Below are positions 23,622 to 33,699 of a DNA stretch of 64,000 nucleotides, piece after piece. Under the pieces are notes generated by a model. It ran no database searches. It was not told where the DNA came from and saw nothing but the letters and a program-made list of their open reading frames with translations. Each line of letters begins with the position of its first letter. Within the stretch, counting starts at the first letter, position 1. Source of the stretch: Undaria pinnatifida (taxonomy: Eukaryota; Sar; Phaeophyceae; Laminariales; Alariaceae). The translations under genes were made by a program, and so were the position numbers. The stretch covers positions 21,574,682 to 21,638,681 of the forward strand of contig JABAKD010000016.1 in assembly GCA_012845835.1 (NCBI GenBank). Reading direction: 5' to 3'.

Positions 23622-24531
23622 CGATAGACGCGTGCTACGTTGGAGGTGTACCTTTTTTTGGCGAGAATGGTCTCTGAATGGCGGAGTTCCTCCACGTCAA
23701 ATCGTCGGGGGAAAAAAAAAGTGGGCCAACTTTTTGGGCATGGTTCTCGTGTTGTGTACCTAGGGCCTTGGGTGATTTCATCCGCTAGCAGCAGCAGTTT
23801 TATTTTTCTTTAAATCAGTTTTTGGGAGAAGTCTCCCAAATTGAGGAACACCGTCAGAAAAAAAGTGGTGCACCTCGATCGAAACACGCGTCGACGTCCG
23901 ATAGCGTTTGGAAGCGGTGGTTACCGTGGGGGGTGCCGCCGTCAGTTGAGCTGGTAACGCCCAGATAAGTGTGACCTTGTCCACAACAGAGGCAGGGTAC
24001 GTTGCCCTTGTTCAAGCCGTGGCAGAGAAAGCTTTGTTGACGGGTGCTGCGGTATCCTTTTGGTTGCCTATAGAGCGAAGCGAGTCAAGCGGCCGGGTGT
24101 ATTCAACGACAGCCAGCGGGCCACAACACCGGCTGATAACCTTTTCACTTGCGCTTTCAGCTCGAGGAGCAGGGAGGGAGATTGACGCGCGCCTAAATTT
24201 TTTTCGGGAGCATATTGTTCGAGAGCTACTCCGCTCGAAAATAAGAGGCGTTGGACGCGTGCTACGATATAGGTGCGCCACTTTTTTTCTGAAGCCCCTC
24301 AATTTGGGAGCTTAAGACCTCGCTCCCTCAAAACCACTCGGAGAAAAATAAAACCGCCATGATACCGGATGAAAATTCCCATCTGGCCTAGGTACACAAC
24401 GAGAACCACCCAAAAGAAAAATAGCCGATTCCCGACAATTTTGGGTTGAGGATCGGGGCCGTCATTCAGAAAACAATTCAGACAGAAAGAGGTATTATAC
24501 CATATTTTCTCTATCGTAGTACGCGTGTTTG
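23622..24531. repeat. Imperfect ~290 bp inverted repeat enclosing a copia relic
   Basis: The reverse complement of 23622-23905 aligns to 24243-24531. Shared blocks include GACGCGTG, GGTGC.CCACTTTTTTTCTGA, CCTCAATTTGGGAG, CCTAGGTACACAAC and GAGAACCA. The loop (23906-24242) holds most of the RNase H relic. The two ends of each arm also resemble each other (GACGCGTGCTACG-like). Possible origins are a foldback element or two opposed LTR-derived fragments. Confidence 0.65.
23950..24315 (+). pseudogene. Ty1/copia-type polyprotein RNase H C-terminal relic
   Basis: An open frame includes LSTTEAGYVAL, close to the LSTTEAEYxAL motif of Ty1/copia RNase H. About 66 residues later comes EIDARLNFFREH, matching the family's KHIDxRYHFxRE block, and the spacing is right for the family. 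Between them, VYSTTASG sits where V-Y-x-D-N is expected, so the acidic residue is missing. No integrase, reverse transcriptase or gag part was found nearby. An in-frame stop lies just upstream (23947). This is a decayed fragment, not an active element. Confidence 0.75.
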
Positions 24532-24730
24532 GCCTTCTAGCATCGGAGAAAAACCAGCGTGCGGATATGTTGTTGGGACGAAAGGCCATGCTGCAGTTTT
24601 TTTCGTGTTACGGTGGGTTCTTGTTGAATAACAGTATACCTTTGGCCGATGATCGAGATTTTGGAGCGTTCAGCGATTACCTTGTCTGAGTGTTTTGTTA
24701 TTAACAGGAATTATTTGTCAGATTTTTGCC

Positions 24731-24910
24731 GCCCCACGCTACTTTGAGGGGGCGTGGATGAGGGAACCGCTTGGAATCGTAGTTTCAGGTCGTTGTCGTC
24801 GTCGTCGTCGTCGTCTGGGATACGGCCGCGCTGCTTGGATTTTTGTTTCGGTTTGGAGTATATCTGGTTGTGTTGTGCAGTTTGGGTTCGCCCGAGATGT
24901 TTGGGTTGAA
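24731..24910 (+). repeat. Diverged repeat, member 1 (possible polypurine tract plus LTR start)
   Basis: CCCACGCTACTTTGAGGGGG then TGGATGAGGG aligns to the segment starting near 25255, and similarity continues through TTTAGTTTC-like and GTCGTCG-rich words. A purine run followed by TG resembles the polypurine tract/3' LTR junction of copia elements, which would fit the RNase H relic upstream. A CGT/GTC microsatellite lies at 24794-24815. Matching LTR ends or target duplications were not found. Confidence 0.45.
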
Positions 24911-25014
24911 CGAGAGTGCTGTGCTTGAGTCACGCGAGGAACACTTTGGACCAAGTCTACATCACGGGGGGTTGAACAAAGTACTTTAGGGGCTCTTTTT
25001 GAAGTAGCTCGCTC

Positions 25015-25044
25015 GGGGTCACTCTCGCAAATGAGTGACGCCCC
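25015..25044. repeat. Inverted repeat GGGGTCACT...AGTGACgCCCC
   Basis: GGGGTCACT and AGTGACGCCCC form an imperfect stem. Related palindromes lie at 31112-31134 and 33304-33327. Confidence 0.6.
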
Positions 25045-25254
25045 TGTTCCTTTTCGCGGCGGTCTCAAGCTTTCGTGCTGTTTTCATTTTTTTATTTTTG
25101 CGAGATATGAATCCGCAGTGGAATGGTAAGCGCTCCGCTTCATAAATAAAGTCGCCTGCATTATTCTAGCCCATGTAGTACAGAGTGTCGAGTGGCTCAA
25201 GTCCAGCAGTGAAAGTGGGTGCACCCTCCTTACCAACGCCTTTGTCGGGTTTCC

Positions 25255-25440
25255 ATCCCACGCTATTCTGAGGGGCATGGGTGAGGAGGGCGCCGCGTGG
25301 TGCCCAACTTTAGTTTCCGGCCATGTCCGTCGACGACTGGAGCCCGGTCGTTGTTTCTATACACAAGGGTTGTGATTTCGAGTATTCGTGCTAGTCGTAT
25401 GGCTGACACGTTTGTTTCATTGCCCGGTGTCCGGGTTTCC
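25255..25440 (+). repeat. Diverged repeat, member 2 (possible LTR start)
   Basis: The segment starts CCCACGCTATTCTGAGGGG followed by TGGGTGAGG and aligns loosely to 24731-24910. Lengths beyond about 180 bases cannot be aligned by eye. It may be a second copia LTR relic. Confidence 0.4.
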
Positions 25441-25799
25441 CCCCTGTGGGGGAGTGAATTGTCGTTGTGGGCCTTTAGGTCCTGTGTCGTGGCTTGTCTT
25501 GAATGCCCCGATAGCCCCGGGTCACTGTCCTTGTGAAGAGCCAGGGAGGGTGTTCGTTGGGGTCTGAATGAACTGTCAATGATGGTTACTCGTTGTAGAG
25601 GGTTTGGTACACCTTGGTAGGCGATTTGGAGAAGTATTGGCTTGGAGAGGTGAAGCATCCGGGCTGTACTCTCCCACATTTTTTTTTGTTTTCATTGAAT
25701 GCAACCAAATCTTATATAATTTTGTTTTCTCTCAATACAACCAAATTTGAAGCGTGTAGTCCGACCGCCGGGTGGTCAGGCTTGGCGCAAACGACAAAA

Positions 25800-25875
25800 A
25801 AAGGCACACCCCCGAAATCAATTGGCACAAAAGGGTGCACCCCCGAGATCAATCGACACAAAGGGGCACACCGCT
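25800..25875. repeat. ~30 bp minisatellite, 2.5 copies
   Basis: Units have the form GGCACACCCCCGAAATCAAT followed by GGCACAAA, and the second and third copies diverge slightly. No gene spans it. Confidence 0.75.
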
Positions 25876-26536
25876 TTTCACGGATGGCGAGGTTCTCGAG
25901 AGACATACAATGTACAAGGTTCCCCTCCGGAAAGTGCCTGAGGGAGTGGCGCAAGAACGAAACCCAAACATCCAACATCTGACTGTCTGTGGGCAAATAA
26001 GTTGTACCTGGTGGTAGTGCAAACCATGTTCTTGTCCGCAGCCCGAGAAGCAGAGTGTGGGGAGGCGCCCTCCCGGGTACGGTTCGCTCTCTCGCCGTCG
26101 TGGTGAACCGTAAATAAGTGGTAATCCCATCAGTACGTACGTGTCCAGCGCCAGTACTCGTACGATGGGGACTTTTTATACGGGCGACTCTTATGCAGTA
26201 AATTTTGCGTGGCAAATAATAAAAGGACGAATAGGTGGATTTTTAACCGGCAAAAAAACAAATCAGCAGTTGTTCCGTGCGCCGTCTTTCTATCTATTAT
26301 CGTGGTTTTGATGTTTTTTCCTTGTTTCCTGTTGTTTTGTATGGAAATCAGCAATTAATTTCAAAATAGGTACTCTTCGTGTCTTGTTGAGCCAGATATT
26401 GAACTTAACGACGAGTGATACACGCCAGGATGGGCAATTATCCCCTTTCACCGCCAGTTCGTCGCAGAGAGTGCGCGGAATGAGGAACTGTAGGGCTTCT
26501 ATTGTCGCTGAGACAGAGAAGCCTTTTCTCATGGAG
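25876..26536. other. Stretch without recognised features
   Basis: No convincing gene, RNA or transposon was seen on either strand. Short overlapping open frames on the minus strand have no recognisable motifs. Confidence 0.5.
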
Positions 26537-27110
26537 CATCAGCGCCCATATCCACTGCTGTTTGCTTCTCAGAATCAAGAAAAAATACACTGGATTGTTT
26601 AGATTGTCGTCCGATTCCAAATCGTCCCCTCGTGGAGACGAAAGTAACTCGCCTCAGCATAGCGAGGACTCGCCACGCGCACATACATGATGTATCCTAC
26701 TACTGCTGCTGTGCGGCAAGGTTGTACACGTAGCGTTGTGCTGTCCTCATGTTGTTTGGTCCCTGTCATCTGTGGTGTGAGCAAAATCTCCGACCCATAA
26801 CATTACCCCTCTGTTACGTACGTAAAAACACTCTGTCTACTTGGACGTAAACGTAAGGATGGGTTGGTATATAAATTACCATCATAAAGTTTCCTATATT
26901 ACCGCCCGAATTGGCGCGATCCATGGACATGCAATGGAGATGCGCACGAAGTGGCAGCACAGCGGAAATATGGGGTATGGTGGGGTGGCAAATGGCACGC
27001 TCCGATCAAAGAATCAGCTCCTACAACAGCAGCCACACGCGCATAGAGTTGCACGCTTTTGATGCTTGGGGGCTGGACGGCTGCTGGGCGGCAGGATCGT
27101 AGCGTGGTGC
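26537..27110. repeat. Tandem duplication of ~574 bp, copy 1
   Basis: The segment starts CATCAGCGCCCATAT and is repeated directly from 27111. The copies differ by substitutions and small indels, about 10% by eye. Each carries the same CGTCCCCTCGTG...CTCGCCTCAGCATAGCGAGG block and ends CGTAGCGTGGTGC. No coding capacity is evident. Confidence 0.9.
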
Positions 27111-27686
27111 CATCAGCGCCCATATGCACTGCGGTTTGCTTTTTATAGTCAAGCAAAATTACGCTGGATTGTTTGATCGTCATCCGATTCAAAGTCGTCC
27201 CCTCGTGCAGACGAAAGCAACTCGCCTCAGCATAGCGAGGACTCGCCACGCGCATGTGCATGATGTATCCCACTACTGTTGCTGTGCGGTAGGGTTGTAC
27301 ACTTAGCGTTGTGCCGTCCTCATGTTTAGTACCTGTCATCTGTGGCGTGAGCAAAATCTCCGACCCATAACAATACCCCTTTGGTACCTATTGATAGTAC
27401 GGAAAAATAATGCCTCTTTGGACGTAAATGTAAGGATGGGTTTGTATATCAATTAATATTAAAAAGGTTCCTATATTACCGACCAAATTGGCGCAATCTA
27501 TGGACATGCAATTGAGATGCGTCCGAAGCGGCAGCGCACCAGAAAGATGGGGTATCTGGTGGGGTGACAAATGCCACGCTCCGTTAAAATAATCAGCTAC
27601 TACAACAGCAGCCACACGCGCATACAATTGCAGGCTGCTGCTAGGGGGCTGGACTGCTGCTGGGCGGCAGGATCGTAGCGTGGTGC
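27111..27686. repeat. Tandem duplication of ~574 bp, copy 2
   Basis: This is the direct repeat of 26537-27110, ending CGTAGCGTGGTGC at 27686. There is no third copy on either side. Confidence 0.9.
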
Positions 27687-28300
27687 TCTGTACAAAAAGA
27701 GGAAAATAAACGTGTACCCTCTACGAGCAGAAAAGCCCGGTTTGCATCAAAATTTTACGTACGTACGCGGGGATAGGGGATGCAGAAACCCCACCCCCGG
27801 GGATGTTTCGGAAACCCGGGGATTTGCCTTAAGTGTGCCCAAGGCCAAAAAAGTTCAAAATGCTTGCCATGCGCGACACACAGCACGGATTGCGCCCAAA
27901 CCTCCAGCAACGTGAGCCTGACAGTCGAATTGTGCCCACCCCACCCGACGTTTGGAACAAAGGTGCGAGCACGAAGAGATGTGCCCGAAGGAAGAAGAAA
28001 AAATCACAATTATACATATGCACATATAGGCTAAGGATGGTCTCGCCTACATCAATCCGACGGCCATGGGAGTACACTCTGTCTTCTAAATATCCACATA
28101 TATATTCATCACCACGCTCTCCGAACCACCCAACGGCCAACGACCTGGTACCAACACCCTCTCCAAACAGTCAATCGTAATGGCACCTATTGTGTACCAG
28201 GTATGGGTTTCCTATTGTGTATGTGTGCACTTAAGCCAGAAAGAGGAATGAAAAAAACTACGGAGTATACCGTACGTATGAGAACCATGTCAGAACACCA
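27687..28300. other. Stretch without recognised features
   Basis: No supported gene was found. A short open frame on each strand overlaps at 27780-28180, without recognisable motifs. Confidence 0.5.
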
Positions 28301-28490
28301 TGGACCACATTCGACTCAGTATATTGCTAAGGCTTGCGCTAGCTGGAGCCCAAGAAACTGTTACAACAAATATCTGGGCCACATATGACCTAATGTAGCC
28401 TTATTGTGGTACAGTGTAGGCGTTGGACACGGGGTCAAATTAGACCGTGCGGTGCGGCTAGTTTAGTATGCTGATGACATCTAGCTGGGG
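28290..28490 (+). pseudogene. Possible reverse-transcriptase relic of a LINE
   Basis: TTCGACTCAGTA (FDSV, motif A-like) at 28310-28321 is followed, with frame breaks and stops, by a KLLQQI-like stretch, a GV..G-like stretch and TATGCTGATGACATC (YADDI, motif C-like) at 28467-28481. The order is right for a LINE reverse transcriptase, but the A-to-C distance is about 50 codons, roughly half the normal length. It could be a deleted relic or coincidence. Confidence 0.3.
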
Positions 28491-29639
28491 TACGGTTTGG
28501 TTGAGCGTCGTCTTTTTGGTGCGTGCCACCAGAACTGTCACCCACCGCCCGTCTTTTTCAGCCAGACCGAAATTGCACCGCCCGTGCGGGAACAATAGTG
28601 GTGACACCAAAAAAGGAGTCCTGCAGTGGTGACATAAATCGGGACACCCCAAGCTCACTGGAAGCGACACGGGAAACGCGTCCCTGTAAGCAGGCCCAAA
28701 AGGGGCACGCACATTATCAATCGTACATTCTCATCACGTCACCCCGCTTTTGATTGCTCTCGTATATCAGCTATACTAATCACGACAAAAATATACTGGA
28801 TGATTGGAGAAAGGGACCAAGAGAGTTCGTCCAACGCATATTTAGCTTGGAGTCGATATGACGAGGATATCGATATTCCGTGGAACATTAACGTGTTTGT
28901 TTTTTTCGCGGAATTCAGTAAACAGAAGTTTGGAAGCTTCCATCAATTTTTCATGGAAATTTCCATTCTTCCCGTGGTGGCTTCCACGGGAGTACATGGA
29001 AGCTTCCGTGGGAGTGCAAACCCTCCAATACTTTCTTTAAAGCTACTTTTATCGAAGTGGGGGGCAGTTCTATGTTTTTTTTTTTTTTGTCACACACATT
29101 TATTTTCCAGCTTCTGGACAAGCCGTGGTCACAGGTGTCGTTCCTTCTCCCCGCCGGTTCTTGCCTTCATTTTTTATCGCGCATAGGGTTCAGCAATCCC
29201 AAACTGCTCGTCGATTTTTCATCGAGTGTTGCTAACTCACGCTCTCGCGCTTTCCGCAAGTCAATTTGTGCACAATAAAAAGTCCCCACGAATTTATACG
29301 AGTATGCACTCGGGGGAATTCAAACTCACGAAACTGACCTATACCAGGCTCGAGGATAACCTGATACGCCACCGGGGTGACCGGCCGTATATGCATATAC
29401 TTCCATGAAAGCTTCCAGTCTGAGATGCAAATGGTGGAAGACGCCATATCGCAGTAGCGGATAATCTTTCGCGCAAGAATTTTCCATCGCAAGGTGGATG
29501 AAGCTTCCAGGAAGCTTCACGAAAGCTTCCGTGGTGTAGAAGTGGTGAAGTCTTCCACGGAATCAGTGGAACCTTCCAATGAAAGTCGTGGAGGCTTCTC
29601 CGGCTTTCATCCACGTCCATCGCTTCCACCACTTCCGTG

Positions 29640-29715
29640 GTAGGTAATGGAAGTAATGGAAGTGTAATGGAAGTAATGGAAGTGTAGCGGAAGTAATAGA
29701 AGTCCGCGGAAATAA
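29640..29715. repeat. GGAAGTAAT minisatellite
   Basis: About seven imperfect GGAAGTAAT / GGAAGTGTAAT units run in tandem. Confidence 0.85.
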
Positions 29716-29785
29716 TGAGGGGGGTGCACGCAGTAGAAATAGGGGAAGCTTCCGTCGTGTTGAAGCTCGGTGAAATATTTCGTGG

Positions 29786-29787
29786 AC

Positions 29788-29821
<34 letters not shown>

Positions 29822-29868
29822 CAGTAGCAGTAGTAGTGTAGTAGTAGCAGTAGTAGTAGTAGTAGAAG
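29786..29868. repeat. GTA/TAG trinucleotide microsatellite
   Basis: A GTA run of about 83 bases has a few C interruptions (GCAGTA). Confidence 0.95.
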
Positions 29869-29876
29869 CTTATATG

Positions 29877-29970
29877 AAGGAAATAGTGGGGGTATTAGTC
29901 CGTATGACCACTTGCCAAAGGTTAACCGGTCCAATAGCTTACCCAAACCAAGCGTCACAACACTCTTCCC
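29877..29970. repeat. Direct repeat flanking a tRNA-like sequence, copy 1
   Basis: The segment runs from AAGGAAATAGTGGG to AACACTCTTCCC and matches 30178-30290, which has a small internal expansion. The pair brackets a tRNA-like T-arm. Confidence 0.75.
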
Positions 29971-30108
29971 TCAACCCTGAAACGGTGGGATAGCAGGTCG
30001 GCCGGATATGTCAGTATTCAAGCGCGGTTTCATTTCCTGGGGGTACCGGGGACAGAAGAGTATTTTTCAAGTTCGGCATGAGGAAAAAGTCTGAAAAAGT
30101 TTATTATG

Positions 30109-30177
30109 GTGGATGGTGGGATTCGAACCCACGCGACCCCCCAAAAGAACTTGGTCCTGCCGACGACGTCATTTGCT
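30109..30177 (-). pseudogene. tRNA-like relic with intact T-arm
   Basis: On the minus strand GTGGGTTCGAATCCCAC (30132-30116) is a perfect T-stem and loop that contains the RNA polymerase III B box. It is followed by CATCCAC-C, the right length for a 3' acceptor strand. The 5' acceptor pairs poorly and no proper anticodon stem can be drawn, so this is not a functional tRNA gene as read. It may be a tRNA pseudogene or the head of a tRNA-derived SINE. Confidence 0.45.
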
Positions 30178-30290
30178 AAGGAAATAGTGGGGTACTAGTC
30201 CGTTTGAATACCGTTTGACCACCTGCAAAAGGTTAACCTTACCCAAAGAAAGTCTTAACCGTGCCCAAACTAAGCATTATAACACTCTCC
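30178..30290. repeat. Direct repeat flanking a tRNA-like sequence, copy 2
   Basis: This is the diverged second copy of 29877-29970. It contains a duplicated CCGTTTGA segment. Confidence 0.75.
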
Positions 30291-30730
30291 CGTGGAAGCA
30301 ATGGAAGCTTCTCCGTGGAAGTAGCACCGCCATCAAAATAGTTCGTGCAACGCGACGTCGTGTGCAAAACCTGGAGCGTTATCGATCCTTCCTCTTATTG
30401 GCCAGAGGAAGGATCGAGTATCATGGTCCGCATTCATTCCATGATGGTGGTTTTTGCTCGATGCGAAAGCGGGGCACCCGCGCGATTTTATTAGGCCAGG
30501 GTTGTAGGGTGAATGGATGGGGTTAAGGGTTATGGATGGAGTTGGGATGGGTTGAGGGTCTACGCCCGCACATTGAACCCGCTGGAGGAAGCGTTTCCTG
30601 GCCGGAAAAAACGCACTACTACCAAACGAGAGTACATACTTCATTGATTGCAGTACTGTGTAGTGTCATTTTTATATTCGGGCTCCTTTATTTTTTCGTA
30701 GCATACCAGGATCAGGGCCTCTCGCGTAAC

Positions 30731-30986
30731 GTTCTACGGTAGCCGCCCCAACTTTTCTTGAACGAAATCGCCTGTTTTGAAACCAGCTCCCGGCCGTATC
30801 TCCTGAAACACGGTGCCTCTTGCCCCCCCGACGTCATCGCTCGATAGTTGTTTGCAAACAGGAAAATACGTGATGATTTTGTTTTTCATAGAACACCCTT
30901 CCTCGTGTCGAGCAGCCATGAAACGTTCGTTAAAGAAAATCGCATTTGTTTTTGGGGGGGGGGGGGGCTATATCGTAGAATCAGTC
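30731..30986 (-). repeat. Diverged dispersed repeat, member 3
   Basis: It is homologous to 3197-3407 and 46868-47079, from ACGGTAGCC to TAGAATCAGTC. It has a different 40-base insert near 30822-30860, within which the minus frame stays open. The minus strand keeps the peptide RGTVFQEIRPGAGFKTGDF. Confidence 0.7.
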
Positions 30987-31111
30987 TCAGCACGAGTGTC
31001 TACCCTGTTAGAGCTTATACTTGAGATTCGTACGATAAATAAGTAAGTGGTGACCCAGATGCTGCAATAGGGGGTGGTCCCTTTTTAAGGGCCTTTGTTT
31101 TTAATGGGCGC

Positions 31112-31134
31112 GGGGTCACTCGCGCGAGTCTCCC
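31112..31134. repeat. Palindrome with ACTCGCGCGAGT core
   Basis: The 12-base core at 31118-31129 is perfectly palindromic. GGGGTC precedes it and CTCCCC follows, which nearly extends the symmetry. Confidence 0.7.
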
Positions 31135-32086
31135 CCTGAGTTCCAGATGCGGTCGTAGGCTTTTTGAGCCATTCCACGCGGTAACGTTGCAGCAGAAGGT
31201 CCCTGAGCTCTTCACATGAGGAACTCAATATCTCATTCGAAAAAAAAATCGAAGGCATTCGTTCGCACAACCCAACCACGCTTCTATGCTCTAGTGTAGT
31301 AGTCCGAAAACAAATTATGCTCGTGAAATTACTCCATTAACCGCGGAGTCGGGAGAGGCTGTACGTGACAGTGGTACACTTTGATGCTGGTCTACGGAAT
31401 ATATTCAAAAGTTCTTCTAAACGCGTCAGCTGTGAGTTCAATATTTCGTTCTTGCTTGGTGTGAGGCAGGTTTGATGTCTGAAACGCCTATTCGCATCAT
31501 CTCTGTGACCACTCAGGTCGCGATTTCGCGCAAGAGTTCGCAGATTTAGACTAGCTCTGAGGGACCGCCAAGCCGCGAGGGGAAAGGCGAAAGCAAGCTG
31601 CGGCCAATGGCCTGGGGTGGGAATGTTGATGAGGATCAGGGTATACTAATACCTAAAATGAACAGATGTAGGGAAATGAAGTAGTAGAAAAATGAGAAGA
31701 TGTTGGGAAAGGAAATGGGGAAATGTTGGGGCGGAAGGTCATAGATACCGTTTGCTTTATGGAGAAGGACATTCGATTTGTGCATCGGAACGGCATCTAC
31801 GCTATATATTGTCGAAGGGCAAAAAGTAATGACATATATCTGTGCATGATCCTTCTTTTTCCGTTTTTGTATATTTTCACAAGCGGTTGCGGTATATACG
31901 TAGGTAGTTTTTATCCTCCACTTTGTCTACATGTTATTGAGCTGGTATCGTCTCGTTTCTTCCTTTCGTGCTTCTCTGTAAGTAAGTTCTTCGTATATCG
32001 TGTGGAGGTAAGCCCGGAGGGTTTCCGAGGCACCCTCAACGGCGCCTTCCTTTTCCCCTTCGTGAATAAAATAGTTTCAACGATTC
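31135..32086. other. Stretch without recognised features
   Basis: A 184-codon plus-strand open frame (31723-32277) overlaps the start of a dispersed repeat and shows no motif I recognise. I do not call it a gene. Confidence 0.5.
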
Positions 32087-32455
32087 CGTGCAACATGGCT
32101 TTTTTATTGATGCCAAGTCCTCCTTCGTTTCGCCTAGATAGAAGCGAAGCAGTTTTTCTCGATACTTTTTTCGGTTTTTCTGTTTGTTTGATACACGCTA
32201 ACTTTTACTTGACGGCGCATTTAACAATTGATGTTCAGCAGCATGCTTGCTTTCTTTGTTGTATACTCCAGGTATGACGTTTTTGTTCTGTCAAATTATG
32301 ACCTTCAGAATCTCATGTCCGTATTAAACTCTTGGCATTGCTTTAAATTTCAATGTCGAATCGGACATCTATAACTTTTTTCGTCGAAAAGTTACCCTGC
32401 CCATGCGGAGCCCTCGTTTCATAAAATGGTTTCAAGCACGTCAGCTGTGAGTTCG
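32087..32455. repeat. Dispersed repeat, copy 1 (pair with 39853-40258)
   Basis: Shared blocks include GTTTCGCCTAGA, CTTTTACTTGACGGCGCAT, TTAAACTCTTGGCATT and CATGCGGAGCCCT. By eye the copies are about 75-80% alike. A short CGTCAGCTGTGAGTTC end motif recurs near 31424. Confidence 0.75.
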
Positions 32456-32930
32456 ATCAATTTTAGGGTCGATACTCGTATTTGTTATGGTATCCCCTCT
32501 ACCCCGATGGGGCGTTATGATTTATAGCAGAGCTGTCACCTTTATAGCTGGCAGGCGTCATCGCCTGCCTGAACGAACGGCCCCGCCCCCCCGTCTGTCA
32601 GAAGGTATCCGGCGGACAGCAACCAACCAACACAATCAGGTATGTAACATCCAAGCGAACCACGTTGTGAGCGAACACTGGAATTCGTGTGGGATAGTGT
32701 TTGCAGTTCTAAGAAAGGGGGTTGAATAATTGCTAAAGAAATTACAACCCAGGGGTTGACAAACTGCTCCTCACCTACGCTTTCGTGAAACGCACATTGG
32801 AATTCTAGGTTTTACGAAAAAATGAAGAAACGCGCTGTGCCAAGTGGTCTAGGTCTGGAGTACGTTTGAAAATAGGGTTCAATAGGAAAAATCTTGCAGC
32901 AATGCTGCGGCGCACTGGCTGGTGTATCAT

Positions 32931-33042
32931 GTACATTTTGTGGAGATGAACCACTTGGAAATTGAATTGGAAAATTCTTGCGGCACCGTTCGGGAAAAAG
33001 GAAGATGTAGCATTTAGCAAGCGTGTGGAATGGTCTTGGAGC
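32931..33042. repeat. ~110 bp interspersed repeat, copy 1
   Basis: The segment runs from GTACATTTTGTGG through GATGAACCACTTGGAAATTG to AAGCGTGTGGAATGG. Copies 2 and 3 are at 33387-33492 and 33506-33620. A partial, poorer copy precedes it at about 32838-32905. Confidence 0.8.
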
Positions 33043-33303
33043 TACCTCGGCGGGTATATAGGGTTTTCCTCTTACGTTTGATCAAGGATACGGAAGGGGG
33101 AGATACTCCCAAGTTTCAATACCGGGTCTGAGCCATCACCCATACATGCATACTGTCATACTCGTGCGAGTGACTCTGTACCTCAGTGACAAAAACACGC
33201 TCGGCAATGGTTTTGATGCAGCGTAGCTAACCATCCCCTTTCCGCACTAATTAATGACGAGAGTATTAAACAGCACGAAAGCCTGTGACCTCAAGGAACG
33301 GGG

Positions 33304-33327
33304 GGGGTTACTCGCGCGAGTGACCCC
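33304..33327. repeat. Near-perfect 24 bp palindrome with ACTCGCGCGAGT core
   Basis: The core at 33310-33321 is flanked by GGGGTT and GACCCC, with one mismatch in the 12 bp arms. Confidence 0.8.
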
Positions 33328-33386
33328 GAGCGACTGAAAAAAAAAAGTGCCCAAAAGAATCCACCCTCCTACACCGTAGCTTTGGT

Positions 33387-33492
33387 CGTTTCATGCGGAT
33401 GAACCACTTTGAAATTGAGCTGGAAAAATGTTGCGACAGTGGGAAAAGATTTAGCATTCAGCACAACAAGCGTGTGAAGTGGCCTTGGACCC
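33387..33492. repeat. ~110 bp interspersed repeat, copy 2
   Basis: The order of blocks is the same as at 32931: GATGAACCACTT, GAAATTGAG, TGGAAAAAT, GTGGGAAAAGAT, AAGCGTGTGA and CCTTGGACC. Confidence 0.8.
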
Positions 33493-33505
33493 ATATTTTT
33501 TTTTT

Positions 33506-33620
33506 GTACGTTTTGCGGATGAACAACTTACTTGGAAATTGAGTTGGAAAAATCTTGCGAACGTGGGAAAAATATTTACTTGTACCAGGGTAGCAAGCGT
33601 GTGAGATGACCTTGGACCTA
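33506..33620. repeat. ~110 bp interspersed repeat, copy 3
   Basis: This is the closest relative of copy 2, with a TACT insertion after GATGAACAACT. It lies 13 bases after copy 2. Confidence 0.8.
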
Positions 33621-33699
33621 TGGCGTTTTTTTTTTGGGGGGGGGAGGGGGGCGCACAGCGGGGCGTTAAATGGGTCCCATTTAACCCCACTCACTGCCG

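Larger units (their letters stand above)
28930..30315. repeat. Cluster of GGAAGCTTCC palindromes
   Basis: Exact GGAAGCTTCC occurs at 28932, 28998 and 29744. One-base variants occur at 29407, 29499, 29510, 29521 and 30303. Many GTGGAAG and CTTCCACGG words on both strands fill the gaps. The density is far above chance and looks like a decayed palindromic repeat family. No gene is seen. Confidence 0.7.

Noticed and set aside
29300-29380. Second tRNA-like or A/B-box sequence on the minus strand
   Set aside because: An A-box-like TGGCGTATCAGG has a mismatch and the B-box-like TTTGAATTCC is poor. No cloverleaf can be drawn.
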